Origin: Carnegiea gigantea
Lineage: Eukaryota > Streptophyta > Magnoliopsida > Caryophyllales > Cactaceae
Direction of reading: 5' to 3'
DNA: 64,000 bases
NCBI GenBank assembly: GCA_029747015.1
Contig: JAKOGI010000825.1
Coordinates: forward strand, 250,001 to 314,000
Shown here: one piece after another, positions 23,436-35,213 of the stretch
Layout of the letters: the number at the start of each line of letters is the position of its first letter
Position numbering within the stretch: position 1 is the stretch's first letter
Position numbers and translations under genes: made by a program
Notes under the pieces: generated by a model
Seen by the model: only the letters and a program-made list of their open reading frames with translations
What the model was told of the DNA's origin: nothing
The model's database searches: none

Positions 23436-26400
23436 TGTGACATTCCCACCCCTTAGGGTTAGGAGCATTAATGATTTCTTAAATCCTACTTAAATTCTGG
23501 GGCGAAACGAACAAAATTCCACCTAAAAAGGGCTGAAACTAGGCTTTTAGCCTTACAATAAGTTCCTGCATTCGATAAATGCATGAACATATATTCATAA
23601 CTCAAGGGCTGCACATCGGATATCATAACACTATGGGCCACACACCTAGAATATACTAATTAATAGAGTCCAATAATAGAAAAGAAATGAAAAGTACAAC
23701 CCAACGGATCACACATCCGGAGTACTGGGGTTTACATCCCAAAAGAAAAAAAATAACTCCAGCTAAAAGATGACTGATAAATCAAATGGTCAGCTCACAT
23801 GGGCAAACAGAGCGACTTTTAGACAAATGCATTACATGACTTCAGTAATTAGCTTATATGTACTTAAGAGCTTAAATTGCATCACAATACATTACTAAGC
23901 TCACAATTTAACATACAAAAACATATAAGTCTACTTCTAAGGCAACAAGATATCTACCTCGGCTTACGTGAATCGACTTCTACTTGTCATTTTAGGAACT
24001 TAGGGAAAAAAGGAAAAGATAAGGGGATGGGCTACCACACGCTTAGTGAATGATTCCCAACCCCCATAAAACAAAACAGTTGTACATAATACTTTAGGTA
24101 GCACACACACACAATCTGATATATAATATCATATAATAACATATAGGGTCTTCCACATCTAGGATCACCTCAATGACCTCTCTAGTATGATGGTAACCCT
24201 ATTGTCCTTCTAGTTCATGCACAAGGTAGCTAACTTGCCTGAACTAAGTCTCTTGTAGCTTTTTAGTGGTATTCTCATGTTATATTAACATAACATCACA
24301 CAATATAAGCACAATATCGTATAACACGCACACAGGATTCACTAATAAGCTATTTCATGCAACAATTCAGGTATTGGATGCAATAGAACACTTAATCAAC
24401 ATGTAAACACCCATCGTTAAGGAGTTTAAACAAAACCACCAAGTGAGACTCCTTTTTTCAAGAAAGTAAGATTAATGCATGCCGCTTAAACCAGTAGAAA
24501 TTCTCATAAAATCATCGCTATGCACTTGGTAGATAATTGAAACTCAATAAAAACTGTTTTCAAGAAGATATGCACCTTTTCAAATCATTACACCAACATT
24601 TCCCTCTAATGAGGTATTTACATCACATACACGTGCGAAGTCATTTTCATAGGGCATCAGAATCTCATATTTGTGCTGGCGATAGGTGAGGTCGTCACTC
24701 ACCTTCCAACGTATCGGTGAGATCGTCACTCACATTTTGTATTATCCTTTGGGAAATTAATGGACCATTACCTTCGTCAGGGTCTTCTAGGGTTCCCTCT
24801 TTTGGGTCTATCTTGCTAGGCATTAGGGTTGCCGAAATTCGGATCTACTCCCTAATCATTTGTCCAAGTATTTAGCACATTCTCCTAGCCTAAAACATTT
24901 TATATGCATTTCACTTCAAATGCACTTGCGTTACAACTTTCATTGCATGACAAACAATGACATTCTCATTCTCAAGAGGTTGGAAGCCTTAATGACTTCA
25001 CATCGATTTTAAAAGCATAAAACCACTCATTTGGTAAAATATGCTTAAAGCGAGTTAATGGCTATATCATCATTCACTTATCAAGAAATGTGACATTGAG
25101 ATTCGTTTTGGAAGTTAACGGTTGCATTCACACATAAATACCTGGATTTCTTTACATTTCAGATGCAGCTGTCATTTTGTACACATTTTATCTCAAAACT
25201 CTTATTGCATCATGACAACGGTACTTTCATTCGCATGAAGGCTGAATGCCTTAATAAGGTCATTTAACTTTTAAAAAATGTATAATCATTTATCTTGTCA
25301 AATTATGGTTCTAACTGAGTTAAAGACCAAATATGCATTCATTTTTCAAAGGAAATGTCAGTAAAACTTGTCTTAAAAGCTTACATGCCCTACAACTCAT
25401 TCATAGTTAGTCTCGCTTAAAAGCATCCTTGTGAAACAAATAGTCTACAGTCATTACTAATCACATAACTCAACATGCATGTCATGTCATAGTGGTTTGC
25501 ATACGTACTTATTAACGAATGCCTTTAAGCATAACACAAACATATTCATTCATAATTCACGTTGTTCCAACCCGATGGCCCATTTAAGTAACTTCGAGAA
25601 ATAACTAAACTAAGGGGTCAATGAACATTCAAGTCACTTGTTTAAGTAAATAAGACGTTTTAGTCAGGGTAATGAACAAATCACTCTTAAACCAATTACT
25701 TGAAGAATTTAACTATTCAAAAGCATGAATGCGAATATGGTAGCGCATGCTTAATGTGAATCAAGCGAGCTTTAATCAAATTGACTCCTATTTCATGAAT
25801 TATTCAGTATGACACCTTTAAACACAAATAGGCAACTTGAACCGCTAGGGTTGCAGCACTTAGACATAGTACTCAGTCGTGACATGCACACATCGTACAC
25901 ATAAGTCATAAGCTAACAAAATCGCAATCTTGATTCAGGAGCATGCAATCGTAAGCTCGAAACATTTGACATCTACATATTATCATGAAGATACTTGAAA
26001 CAAGTTCAATATTTATGCATGCAAGTTCGATTACGAAAACAAGTACACAGATAGCACATCTCAACACTTCCATAATTTACCAATTTAAGACACTCAACCT
26101 AAACTCCCTCTGTATTGCACCGACCACAACAATCCTCAAAATCATTTCAGTTCAAACCAAATGATTCACTAAATACTTACAATTTCTCAACTTGTTACAA
26201 TTTCTATCTAACTACTAAATCAGCTACCAAAAACTATTTCAAAAACATTTGCAAATTAGTAGTAGGTTTAGGGATCAGGAACCACCCTCGTAAACTTCAA
26301 GCTTAAGGACCTGTTCTAAGGGCTTTTGGGTGCTGTTGTGGATGCTCAAGAACCCAGAAATTCGACTCCTAATACACTGTTAATCTAAGAATCGAAACAA

Positions 26401-27254
26401 CCGGCCCAGACCCAATTTCTGTCCTTTTTCATTGCTACTACTGGGGGTCTTCTCTTGATGTTGCCATGGTGGTCAACGTCGATTCCAGCCACCAATAGTG
26501 GCGGTGGCATAGTGGTGTCTGGTGGTTTCTAATGTCCACTCTGGTTTAGCTCGGTTGGCATGCATAGAATTAGCTCATTCCTTTGCTTCCTCCCTTGCTA
26601 GCTGTCCCTTCACTGTTGAATCGTCGCCGGCGAACAAAGGATGAGCTGCCGAGACCAAACTCCGTGACCTCTCCCTCAACCTCTTTCTCCCTCTCTCATT
26701 GCCACTTGTCACGGAAAGGAGGCTAGTAGACCGTGGCTGCTGTAGCCACCATGACCGCCATTGTCGCATCACACGGCCGCCCCCCTTCTCTCTCTTTCTT
26801 TCCCTTAAGCTCTCTTTCACCCTCTTGTGTTCTGGATTGTGGGGGCTAAGGTTAGAAACCCCCCTTGCTCATGCTTCCTGAATAAGAAAGAGGCTTCGGC
26901 CCCTTTTCCCCCCCTCCCTTTTATTATTTTATTTTTGTTCAATTTGTTGGTAGTTTAATCACACTTGCTAAACCTAGTTCAGTCCTGAATTATCTGATTC
27001 CGCTAATTTGGACCACACATGCCTTACTACAATTTTCTAATTTCGCCTTATTACAACTTGGCTAATTTCTAACGACTTCACTAATTTCATGAAATCGCAT
27101 AATTAACCAAAAAAAATAATAAAAATTACTTACATAATTATTACACCCAATTATCACACAAAAATTAATCTAATATAGCTTACTCAATCAAGTAAGTTAA
27201 ATAAAAATGTTAACTCAAATAGTTAGCCTAGGATTGAAAACTCCGACTATTGTA
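23436..27254 (-). repeat. LARD-A 5' LTR
   Basis: 3,819 bp, starting tgtgaca on the plus strand and ending at 27,254. It pairs with 5,802-9,399 plus 19,763-19,984. It includes the CT-rich region (26,780-26,830) and the GC hairpin (26,887-26,906). Motifs around 24,690-24,800 ('gtgag...gtcactcac', 'ggaccattacc...gggtcttctagggt') also occur, reverse-complemented, in LARD-B near 33,580-33,690. Confidence 0.9.
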
Positions 27255-27722
27255 GTTTATGATTCATATGAACCTATTGTCCCAACGACTTCCATTCCCT
27301 TTGGTTAATACTTATTCTAAAGAGTGAATTTGATTTGTAAGTTTCCCCTAAAAGTAACCAGTGACTCCCTCTTTTTATTTCCTTCTTTTACTTCACTTTG
27401 GATAAAGGCATAGTAGGTTTGGAATCCAGACAAGGATACTATATGGACTAGAACTATGCTCAATTCTAGCTCGGATCAAGGCCGCAGCACAGTTTGCTGG
27501 TTCAAACAGGCATCATTGCTTGTTAATAGGCTAGGAATTGGAGTTGGCTCTAGAACGAGGACTAGGTTCTTAGACCAAGAGCTATAACCCAAGCTAAGCC
27601 TTAATTCTGCACCAATCTGATTTGCTCAGGTTGAAATATAAAATAAAATCAAATACCTAGCAAGTGAGTCTAAGCCATCTGTGAGGACTGCAGCCAGGGG
27701 TTATAGGGCAAGGTCGTTATAG
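27255..27722 (+). mobile_element. D 5' LTR, right piece
   Basis: Continues the D homology cut at 5,801. It matches 45,290-45,690, sharing 'tttggaatccagacaaggatact/tgtaggattcgaacaaggatatt', 'aggcatcattgcttg/atgcatcattgcttgg' and 'attctgcaccaatctgat/attctattccaatctgat'. The first five bases GTTTA are the right target-site duplication of LARD-A. Confidence 0.6.
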
Positions 27723-27723
27723 T

Positions 27724-27741
27724 GATGACTCTATTGGGGAC
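27724..27741 (+). other. candidate tRNA-Arg-type primer-binding site of D
   Basis: Reads 'gatgactctattggggac', close to TGGCGACTCCGCTGGGGAC, the primer-site type usual in Tat/Ogre elements. It lies just downstream of the D LTR homology, as required. About four changes from the usual form. Confidence 0.5.
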
Positions 27742-30700
27742 ATTTTTTTTTAAATGAAATGTAGGAAATAATTTTTAGCGACACTTGGTTTATACGTTAT
27801 TGCATTAAAAGTTCTGCCTCATCGGGCTAACAGTAACTCTAGGTTTGGCCATAATGTTTCCCCTTAGGAAAACATCTAGTTAACTCGGTGGATCCATTAG
27901 ACTTCCGACTGAGCATGCAATTATTTCAACCACTTGTGCCATACGTTACTGGTCCACATGATGTAGTTAAGCGAGCGAAATATTACAGTCTTGTTATGCA
28001 CCCCATGGATAATGTACAAAGCATTTAAGTGGCAAGAGGAGTGTTCTAGACCTTACCTAAACCACTTATGACTTAGAACTTTGGATTAGGTTGAAACTCA
28101 TATGTGTGCTATGAAAGTTTAGGGCTATAACTGACTGTCTAAACCTATCGGATACCTAAAGACCCATATATTGATAGTTTAGGGATCTATGAAGGCATCA
28201 TTGTGTATAGGAGTGCCCAGGTTAGGAAAGGTCAAGTTTAGTAACTAGGGTAGGAACCAAAGTGGCCTTTTGGCTAATTGAGCCATAAGGGCTCTTGTCC
28301 CAAGACCTAATCGGTTCTAGACTTAATTTTATATCTTAAAAGTCATAGCAATAGCCTCGGATTAGCCTAAAAAGAGCCCAGTTGGGTTCTGATTCAAAAA
28401 AATGTTTCCATTTTATGTCTAGGAGCATGAATACAAATTAGGCCTACTTTAGGTCCATAATAACGTAACCAGGATTCTTGGAGCCCATACGCATGCATTT
28501 GAAGTTAAGAGAAAGAGGCAAGATTTAGGATATCAGTTTTTAGGGCCTAGTGGAACCCGACTGGGGTACTACTAAGAGGGCTAGTCTAGAATGTTTGTCT
28601 TAAGTGCACATACATGGCATGAAATTGATACACTAGGCTCCAAGAGTTCGAATTTAGTTCATAGGTCAACATAGTTTATTCTGAGTCTATCTGTGCCCAA
28701 AGTCAATAATGTCGCCTATTAGACCTTTAGAGTCCTAGTCCATTATAGGTTGCATCCAATCATGCACTTTTGTCTTAATAAGTTTAGTTAGGATCAAGAA
28801 ACTCTATCCATGCATAAGTCCATGGTGCATACATCATACATCCATCCCTAAGTTTAGGATCCATGCATAAGTCTACTTAGATATGTTCGCATGTTTTAAC
28901 TAGTCCATTTTAGGCAAACCAAAGTAAAGTCATGCTTAGGCCCAATATAGGCTTGCGATAGACTTAGATCAAGCTTATGCCCACCGGTTAACTTCTTAAG
29001 CCCAATATAGGACCTAATCCAGGGTAAGGCCTAATTTTAACCTGAATCCGACATCTTAACAACATTCATTCCCATCTAAGCATAAAACTTCAAGCCCACC
29101 ATGTCATCGTCTCCTTCTCACTTACCACTAGCCATTAGTCATTTCCCCCAACCCATAGCCAAGACCATTAATGTTTCCCTTCTATTGCCCACCTCCGTCA
29201 AATTCCACCTTTTAGACTATCACTTTGTTACTCGGGATAGAGAAGATGCGGGAGATGACCCTTAGATGTAGGCCGATGAAGATTACTTCTAATGGCAACA
29301 TAAAATCAAGTAAAAAATAGGATATCTTACAAAGTGATCACAAAATTTGATGAGCATAAACTTTAACTGTGGACCTTAGACAAAGATTTATGGTGCCTTT
29401 GCTTGCAAACGCATTGAGGTCATTCAGGGATTCACCCCAAGTTCTAAACAAAGACATGAAAGAAAAAAAGGGGTCACTTCAAGTCAAGCTAAATGGCCCT
29501 ATATAAATCGTGTTTAATGTTATGCCCAAGATCTCAGAATGAAGCTTATATAAATGTTTAGAAAAGGCCATCTCATTCATCCGAGATTCCCAGACAAGGA
29601 ATTAAGCAGTTAGTAATCCCTTTAATTTTATACATTCACTACTAAGCCTATAATATACCTCGACAGTACAAGATCTAAGGAGCACTACCAACCCCTTGAA
29701 CTTGCATTCATGACTTGAGACGAAGAGCCCCTTCACTTCTCCACTAGCACTTCCAGTTTTTGAATACATGTCGTGGGACTTTCATACTTTCACTCACATT
29801 TCCTAACCCAGTTCCATTTTTTCTTTGTTCTTTAATAGAATGTTCTTATCTGTTGACAACTCTAAATAAGAGAACAGAAAGAGGGGCTAGCTAGTTAAAA
29901 GGAGATAGAACATAATAAAATAAAAGAGATTAATGATTTTAATCCATCATTTGAAAGGGGAATGATCATAAATAATTTTGAAATAAGCCATACAGTTTTA
30001 CAGAACATGCCTAGGGTAGGAGGCTTTCTGTAGCAACCTACAATATTGCTTTGTCAAATCTGAAAAGTTACTTAGAACCCCTTTATGCCTTCAAAGAGCC
30101 TAATTCTTTCACAAACATATCTAACCAAACTTAGGAATGGGAGTGTGTTACAGGCTATAAAATCAGAAAATTAAAAGGTGATCGCAGGCTAAAATTTCTT
30201 ATCGAAAGAGAAAGAAAAGAAAGGGAACAATAAAAAAAAAATAACAAAGAATGAGAGTTTTTTTTTTCGTTAATGTGCACTAACCTCTTCATACATACAC
30301 ACTTGGGGATTTCATGAGGGTTGTTTAAGCCTCCATGGCAATTCCCTTCCCCTAGCAGCCTAACCCTGAAGCATGCCTTAAAAAGTTCTGTTGGAGGCAT
30401 CCATTCTGTAAGGTGCATGTTCTTAGTCTTGAACTAGGACTGGCCTGAGTCCACATTATATACATAGGTACCCTAAAAGGAGGCCCAACTGATAAGATTC
30501 ATATCCATTGATTCTTTTAATCTCTAAAAAAAGAGTGAGAATAAAAAATGGTTGGCATGAAAACCTGAAACTGTAAACCAAGCAAAATAAGAGTGCAAAC
30601 AAAACCTTAGTTTTTGAGGACAAAGAAGCATTTCATAGCATACTCCTATCAAAATAAACTTGAACAAACCATTCACCTATTTTGTCACCTCTTCCTAATC

Positions 30701-31015
30701 ATCAAAGCCCTTGATCTTATCTTCATTCAAGACTCGTTGTCTTAACCAGGACTACAAATTCAGGAGTTGATAATCTCTCTATATTCTTAATCTTTCTAAG
30801 TGGCCATTCACCTGTTATGCAAAATAGAGATCTCCCCTACATTTTCATAGACATTTAGGGTTTCTATCATGGTAAACATTTTCCGACAAGGAGATATATA
30901 TATTCCTTATACTAAATTATAGGCTGCTCTAGGCAGCACCAATTGAAGCATCTTTGTTTCCCATATCCCTACACATATGGGGTTTCTATTATAACAAATA
31001 GAAATTGGGACCTTC
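27742..31015 (+). other. D internal region, left part
   Basis: 3.3 kb with no recognisable coding sequence. The 27,750-29,100 segment is rich in TTAGG/CCTAA-type words. The region 29,090-29,290 has a short Pro/Ser-rich open stretch that I cannot assign. A minus-strand ORF at 30,155-30,418 overlaps low-complexity sequence and looks spurious. In an intact Tat element gag would lie here. Confidence 0.35.
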
Positions 31016-34000
31016 TGTAAGACCCGCCTCCTTTATTTTCTTAGTTAACCTGGTTGTTTTATCTTTTACATTATAAAATCATATTTTTATTAACTATACG
31101 AGTTAAATTATTACTGATGCGCTTATGTGAACGATAATTTTATTAAAAAGAATTATTATTGCTATTATTGATTTTAGAGTTAATTTGTGCTATTTGTGCC
31201 CTTAAATTACATTGATAGTTTAATTTAGTTGTTATTCGATTCATTTAGTCGTTTCCCGAATGTGCTTAGGTAGTTTACCTTAGAATTAGTCTCGAGGTTT
31301 AATAAATCGAACCTGGACGTATTTGGGAACAAATGATCGATGAGCGATTGTATTAACGATTGGGTACAGAATAAGAGGTACGAGATTGGACTGGCGATTT
31401 TAGTTGACTCAGCTCTTAAACCCAAATGAAACCCAAAACAACAACCAAAAAAAAAAAAAGAGAAGCGAATAAGGGGCCGAAGCCCCTTCCTTTTCACGGC
31501 AAGAAATGCGAGAGGGGGGGTATGGTTCTAGCTCCTCGTCGACCCCCTCCCCGGTAACCACCAAAAGAAAGAGAGAGAGAGAGTGAGGAAGGAGATGCGT
31601 GGTGGCGACGATGGCAGCGCCACCTCAGTTTACACCCCGTCGACCCGCCGACTTCCCAGCTGCAACCACCACGACAAGCAGAGAGAGAGAAAGAGAGATC
31701 GAGAGGTCGAGGGGGAAAGGGAGACGTGGCCACAGTGGCAGTGGTGATGAGACGCCGGCAAGGTGCCACCGGTGGTTCGGCGACCACCAAGAGTCGTGTG
31801 AGTCAAGGATTTGAAAGCTAGGGTTTGGTCAGCGACTTAGATGTGCAACCGGTAGTCAATTGGTGCTCACTGATTGGGGCTTAGGTTGAACTCGAAGATA
31901 TCTGCAGTTTGGGGGCCTAGTTGAGCAGTCACCGAGCAAGGGTGGAGAATTGGGGCCTTCCAACACCCAAAGTCGAGCCCAAAGCCCTTAGAACGGGTCC
32001 TTAGCTTGGAGTCCAGGTGGGTGTTTCTCGCCTCCTAAGTATTAGTAGATTCAAAACCGTTTTAGCCTAAACGGTGATGCATGCCAGCTTAGGTTTAGTT
32101 CATTTCATGAAATATATAATGAGAAACTTTGCACGTTAAGTTAGATAGAATACATGCCTGAAAACTTATTTCAAAATGAGTTATCTATGTTTAGATTCGA
32201 TTCAAGTGAATTCAGTTATTACATGCCTAAAAATATAGTTCGAAATGAGTTATGCATGTTTAAGTTCGATTCAGGTGAATTCAGTTAATGCATGCCTGAA
32301 GGGTTGACTTGAATAGTAACTTCAATATGATAAATGAATGCCTAGAATCGTATTATGCTTAAATGACTTAAATAGGTTCGAATAGTAACTTCGATATAAT
32401 AAACAAATGCCTAGAATCGTAATCTGCTTAAATGACCTAATTAAGTTCAAATAGTAACATCGATATGATAAATGAATGCCTAGAATCGTACTATGCTTAA
32501 ATGAGGTAAATGGGTTCGAATAGTAACTTCGATATAATAAATGAATGCCTTGATTCATATTATGCTCAGTTGGTTTAATTAGGCTTGAATAGTAACTTTG
32601 ATATGGTGAACGGAACCCTTGATTCGATGTTTGCCTAATTGGTTAATGTATGCCTGATTAGTAATTTCGATATAATGAACGAATGCCTTGATTCATATGA
32701 GGCTTAGTTGGCTTAATTAGGCCTAAATAGTAACTTTGATACAATAAATGAAACCCTTGAATCGATGTTGCTTAACTAGTTATTTTACGCCTAAATAGTA
32801 ATTTAAAATGACATGGGTATGACAAGCTTAATTCCTAAACGTAAGTCATGAATGTAATCGAGTTTCATGCCTTGTTAGTTTAATATGGTTCATTAAGTGC
32901 CTGCTTCAAGTTGATGCGATATAGATATATATGTGTATGTGTTTATATATGTTATAATGCACCGCTGGATGGTGCTGCTTGCCCAGGTAAGTGCATAAAC
33001 CCTATTACATGTCTCTTTATAAGCTTGCATGATAATATGTTATGATTACTAAATTGTAAACCGAGATGGTAGTTGGATGGTTTGAGGTAGAGCTATGAGT
33101 GGTTCGAGCTTCTTTGTGGTACGGTGCTTGTGAGGAGGGAGCCTAGGTTATGAATTAACCGCAATTGTGTGGATTGCGAGGCCGTGTATGGCTCATTATG
33201 TTATTGAAATGATTATGAAGTGCTTGAATGTAAAATATACAAATCCCTCCCCTTTTATGTTATTAAGATGCATTATGAGTGTGAAGGTGTTATTTTGAAA
33301 AAGGATGTTTCTCGTGTTTCAAAACAATAATAGCCATGACTATTAGCAATCAATGGCCTATTTTAGCTATACGAACTTCGTTTTGGGAGTGAACTCGCTT
33401 GAACGGGGGAATCCCTAAAGAGTTTGATTGAAAAGAAAGCGTGATGCGTAAAAAAAAAGATATCGCTATGAGAGGCAGCAAAATTATTAGCCGCCATGGC
33501 CCATACGCTTTCAATTGGCTAAGATAATGTGCTTCGGACTATATGTTATGAATGATTATGTTAGCTTAGGGGATAGGTCCTGGTACTAGAAGACCCTAGA
33601 AGACCTTAACAAGGGTAATGGTCCGATATATTATATGTAGCCGTCCTGGGAGTAAGAGCTTAAGCGTGAGCATTAGGTCTTACTATGGGGTTCAGAATAG
33701 ATCTCATCCAATCAGCACCCTGTAATGATCTTATGCCAGATGTATTTTCCTAATAAGCGAAGAAAAGCAGTTGGCATTTTGCCATTTTAAGTATTTCAGA
33801 AGAAAGAAAGTTTCAAGGGCCATTAAGAGGCCAGTTGAATGAAATGTGAAAAGTTATAAGGGTCATTATGCGACCAATACAAAAGAGATTTCCTTTAATG
33901 AAAATGAGCCTCAAAGAGGCTAAGAAAAGAGTTTTTATAGGCCTCAAGAGGCTAAGCAAAGTGTTTTTGAGAAAAGAAGAAAAGTTTTCTGTACATGTCC

Positions 34001-35197
34001 TGTGCTTTTCTTAGGAATGAAATGTGAATGAGATTTCAAGTAAGGCTAAGCAAAGTGTTTTCACAAGAAGAAAGAAAGATGCTTGTGCATATCATATGAA
34101 TGAGATCTAAGTATGCTAATGAAAATGAAGCTTTATGTGAATATTCCAAGTATAACTTCTGAATGAGATGCTAAGTAAGATATGATCATGAAAAAGAAAG
34201 CCATATGATCATATTTCATGCATAACATATGAATGAAATGCCAAGAAAAGCATGATTATGAAAAGAGATAACTTTATGTGCACATTATATGGATGATGTT
34301 TCACGTATAGTTTAAATGGAATGCTAAAAGGTTATGTTATAAAAAGAAAGATCCCTATGCTTCGCCCTTGATGCTTGCTTATGTGCTTAACTGCTTGTTA
34401 GTAAAGGAACTTAGTCATTGAGGGACCTAGAAATATGTTTGAGTGGCTGAAATGAAGTTTATGTTTAGTAACCCTTCCATAAGGACTTTATGAATGCCTA
34501 GTATAATAGTAAAGTATGAATACGTGATACGTGGCTATTAAAGATATTATTGCCTGTAACGGTTTTGGTTTTAAGGGGGTCGGGGGACACTCACTAACCG
34601 TGTGGTTGGTTATCCCACTACTCTTTCCCTTTTTTCCCCCAGGTTTTCTTTGTGACAGGAAGAAGTTGAGTCAGCTATGTCAAGATGGAGTCTATTCTCG
34701 CTTACAGGGTGTCATGTTTGCCTACTTACGTCTTTAATGAAGTCATGTAAAGTATTCTTAGTTTATAAACGTTTGTAAACAATTATTCTAGTTCATGTAA
34801 TGCATATGGTATAAAGGTTGCTCTGTATGGCCGTAAGAGCCAATCATCTAATTAGTTAGATGTCTTCTTAGTCAAAGTTAGCTATGTTTTGGGATGTAAA
34901 CCCCAATACTCCGGTTGTGTGAACCGTTGAGTTGTATCTTTCATTTCTTCTTCATTAATGAACTATTCTGTTTGATGTACTCTGAGCGAGTGGCTCGTTG
35001 AGTTATGAACTCCGGCGTGTAGCCATTGAGATTCTTTTAAATGTTTTATGCTTCCGTTGATTTACAGGGGTTTATTGTAAGGCTTTTAGCCTGAAAACGG
35101 TCAGTTTTTAGGGGAAACTCCGTCCGTTTTGCCCCAGAAATTTGGTAGGAAGTAAGAAAACGTGGCGCTCCTAACCCTAGGGGCTGGGGGTGTTACA
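31016..35197 (+). repeat. LARD-B 5' LTR
   Basis: 4,182 bp. Landmarks in order: hairpin AAGGGGCCGAAGCCCCTT at 31,471-31,488; a GA-rich and GC-rich segment at 31,560-31,800; eight units of a 69-bp tandem repeat at 32,312-32,860; a perfect splice-donor-like CAGGTAAGT at 32,984-32,992; a Lys/Met-like AAG-rich stretch at 33,780-34,350; and the conserved block 'gatgtaaaccccaatactcc' near 34,895. All recur in the 3' LTR. Confidence 0.9.
32312..32860 (+). repeat. 69-bp tandem repeat in LARD-B 5' LTR
   Basis: Eight diverged units, each beginning near 'aatagtaacttcgata', start at 32,312, 32,381, 32,450, 32,519, 32,588, 32,658, 32,726 and 32,794. The first four are most alike. The 3' LTR has seven. Confidence 0.85.
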
Positions 35198-35201
35198 TTG
35201 A

Positions 35202-35213
35202 TGGTATCAAAGT
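35202..35213 (+). other. LARD-B primer-binding site
   Basis: TGGTATCAAAGT, 10 of 12 matching TGGTATCAGAGC for initiator tRNA-Met, 4 nt after the LTR end. Confidence 0.85.

Larger units (their letters stand above)
5802..27254 (-). mobile_element. LARD-A, large non-autonomous LTR retrotransposon
   Basis: Complete element in minus orientation, about 11.1 kb without its Athila guest. The two LTRs are 3,820 bp (5,802-9,399 plus 19,763-19,984) and 3,819 bp (23,436-27,254). The internal region is 3,451 bp. Read on the minus strand, LTRs start TGTAGTAGCC (TACAATAGTC in the decayed 5' copy) and end GTCACA. The primer site lies at 23,422-23,433 and the polypurine tract at 19,985-20,000. A perfect 5-bp target-site duplication GTTTA flanks it (5,797-5,801 and 27,255-27,259). 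No coding capacity is visible, so transposition depended on proteins from another element. The LTRs differ at roughly 15-20% of sites by eye, so it is old. Confidence 0.9.

Noticed and set aside
32322..32558. ORFs with repeating Tyr/Ser/Leu pattern on the minus strand (also 39,514-39,732)
   Set aside because: They are translations of the 69-bp LTR tandem repeat, which stays open because 69 is divisible by three; there is no start context or family match.
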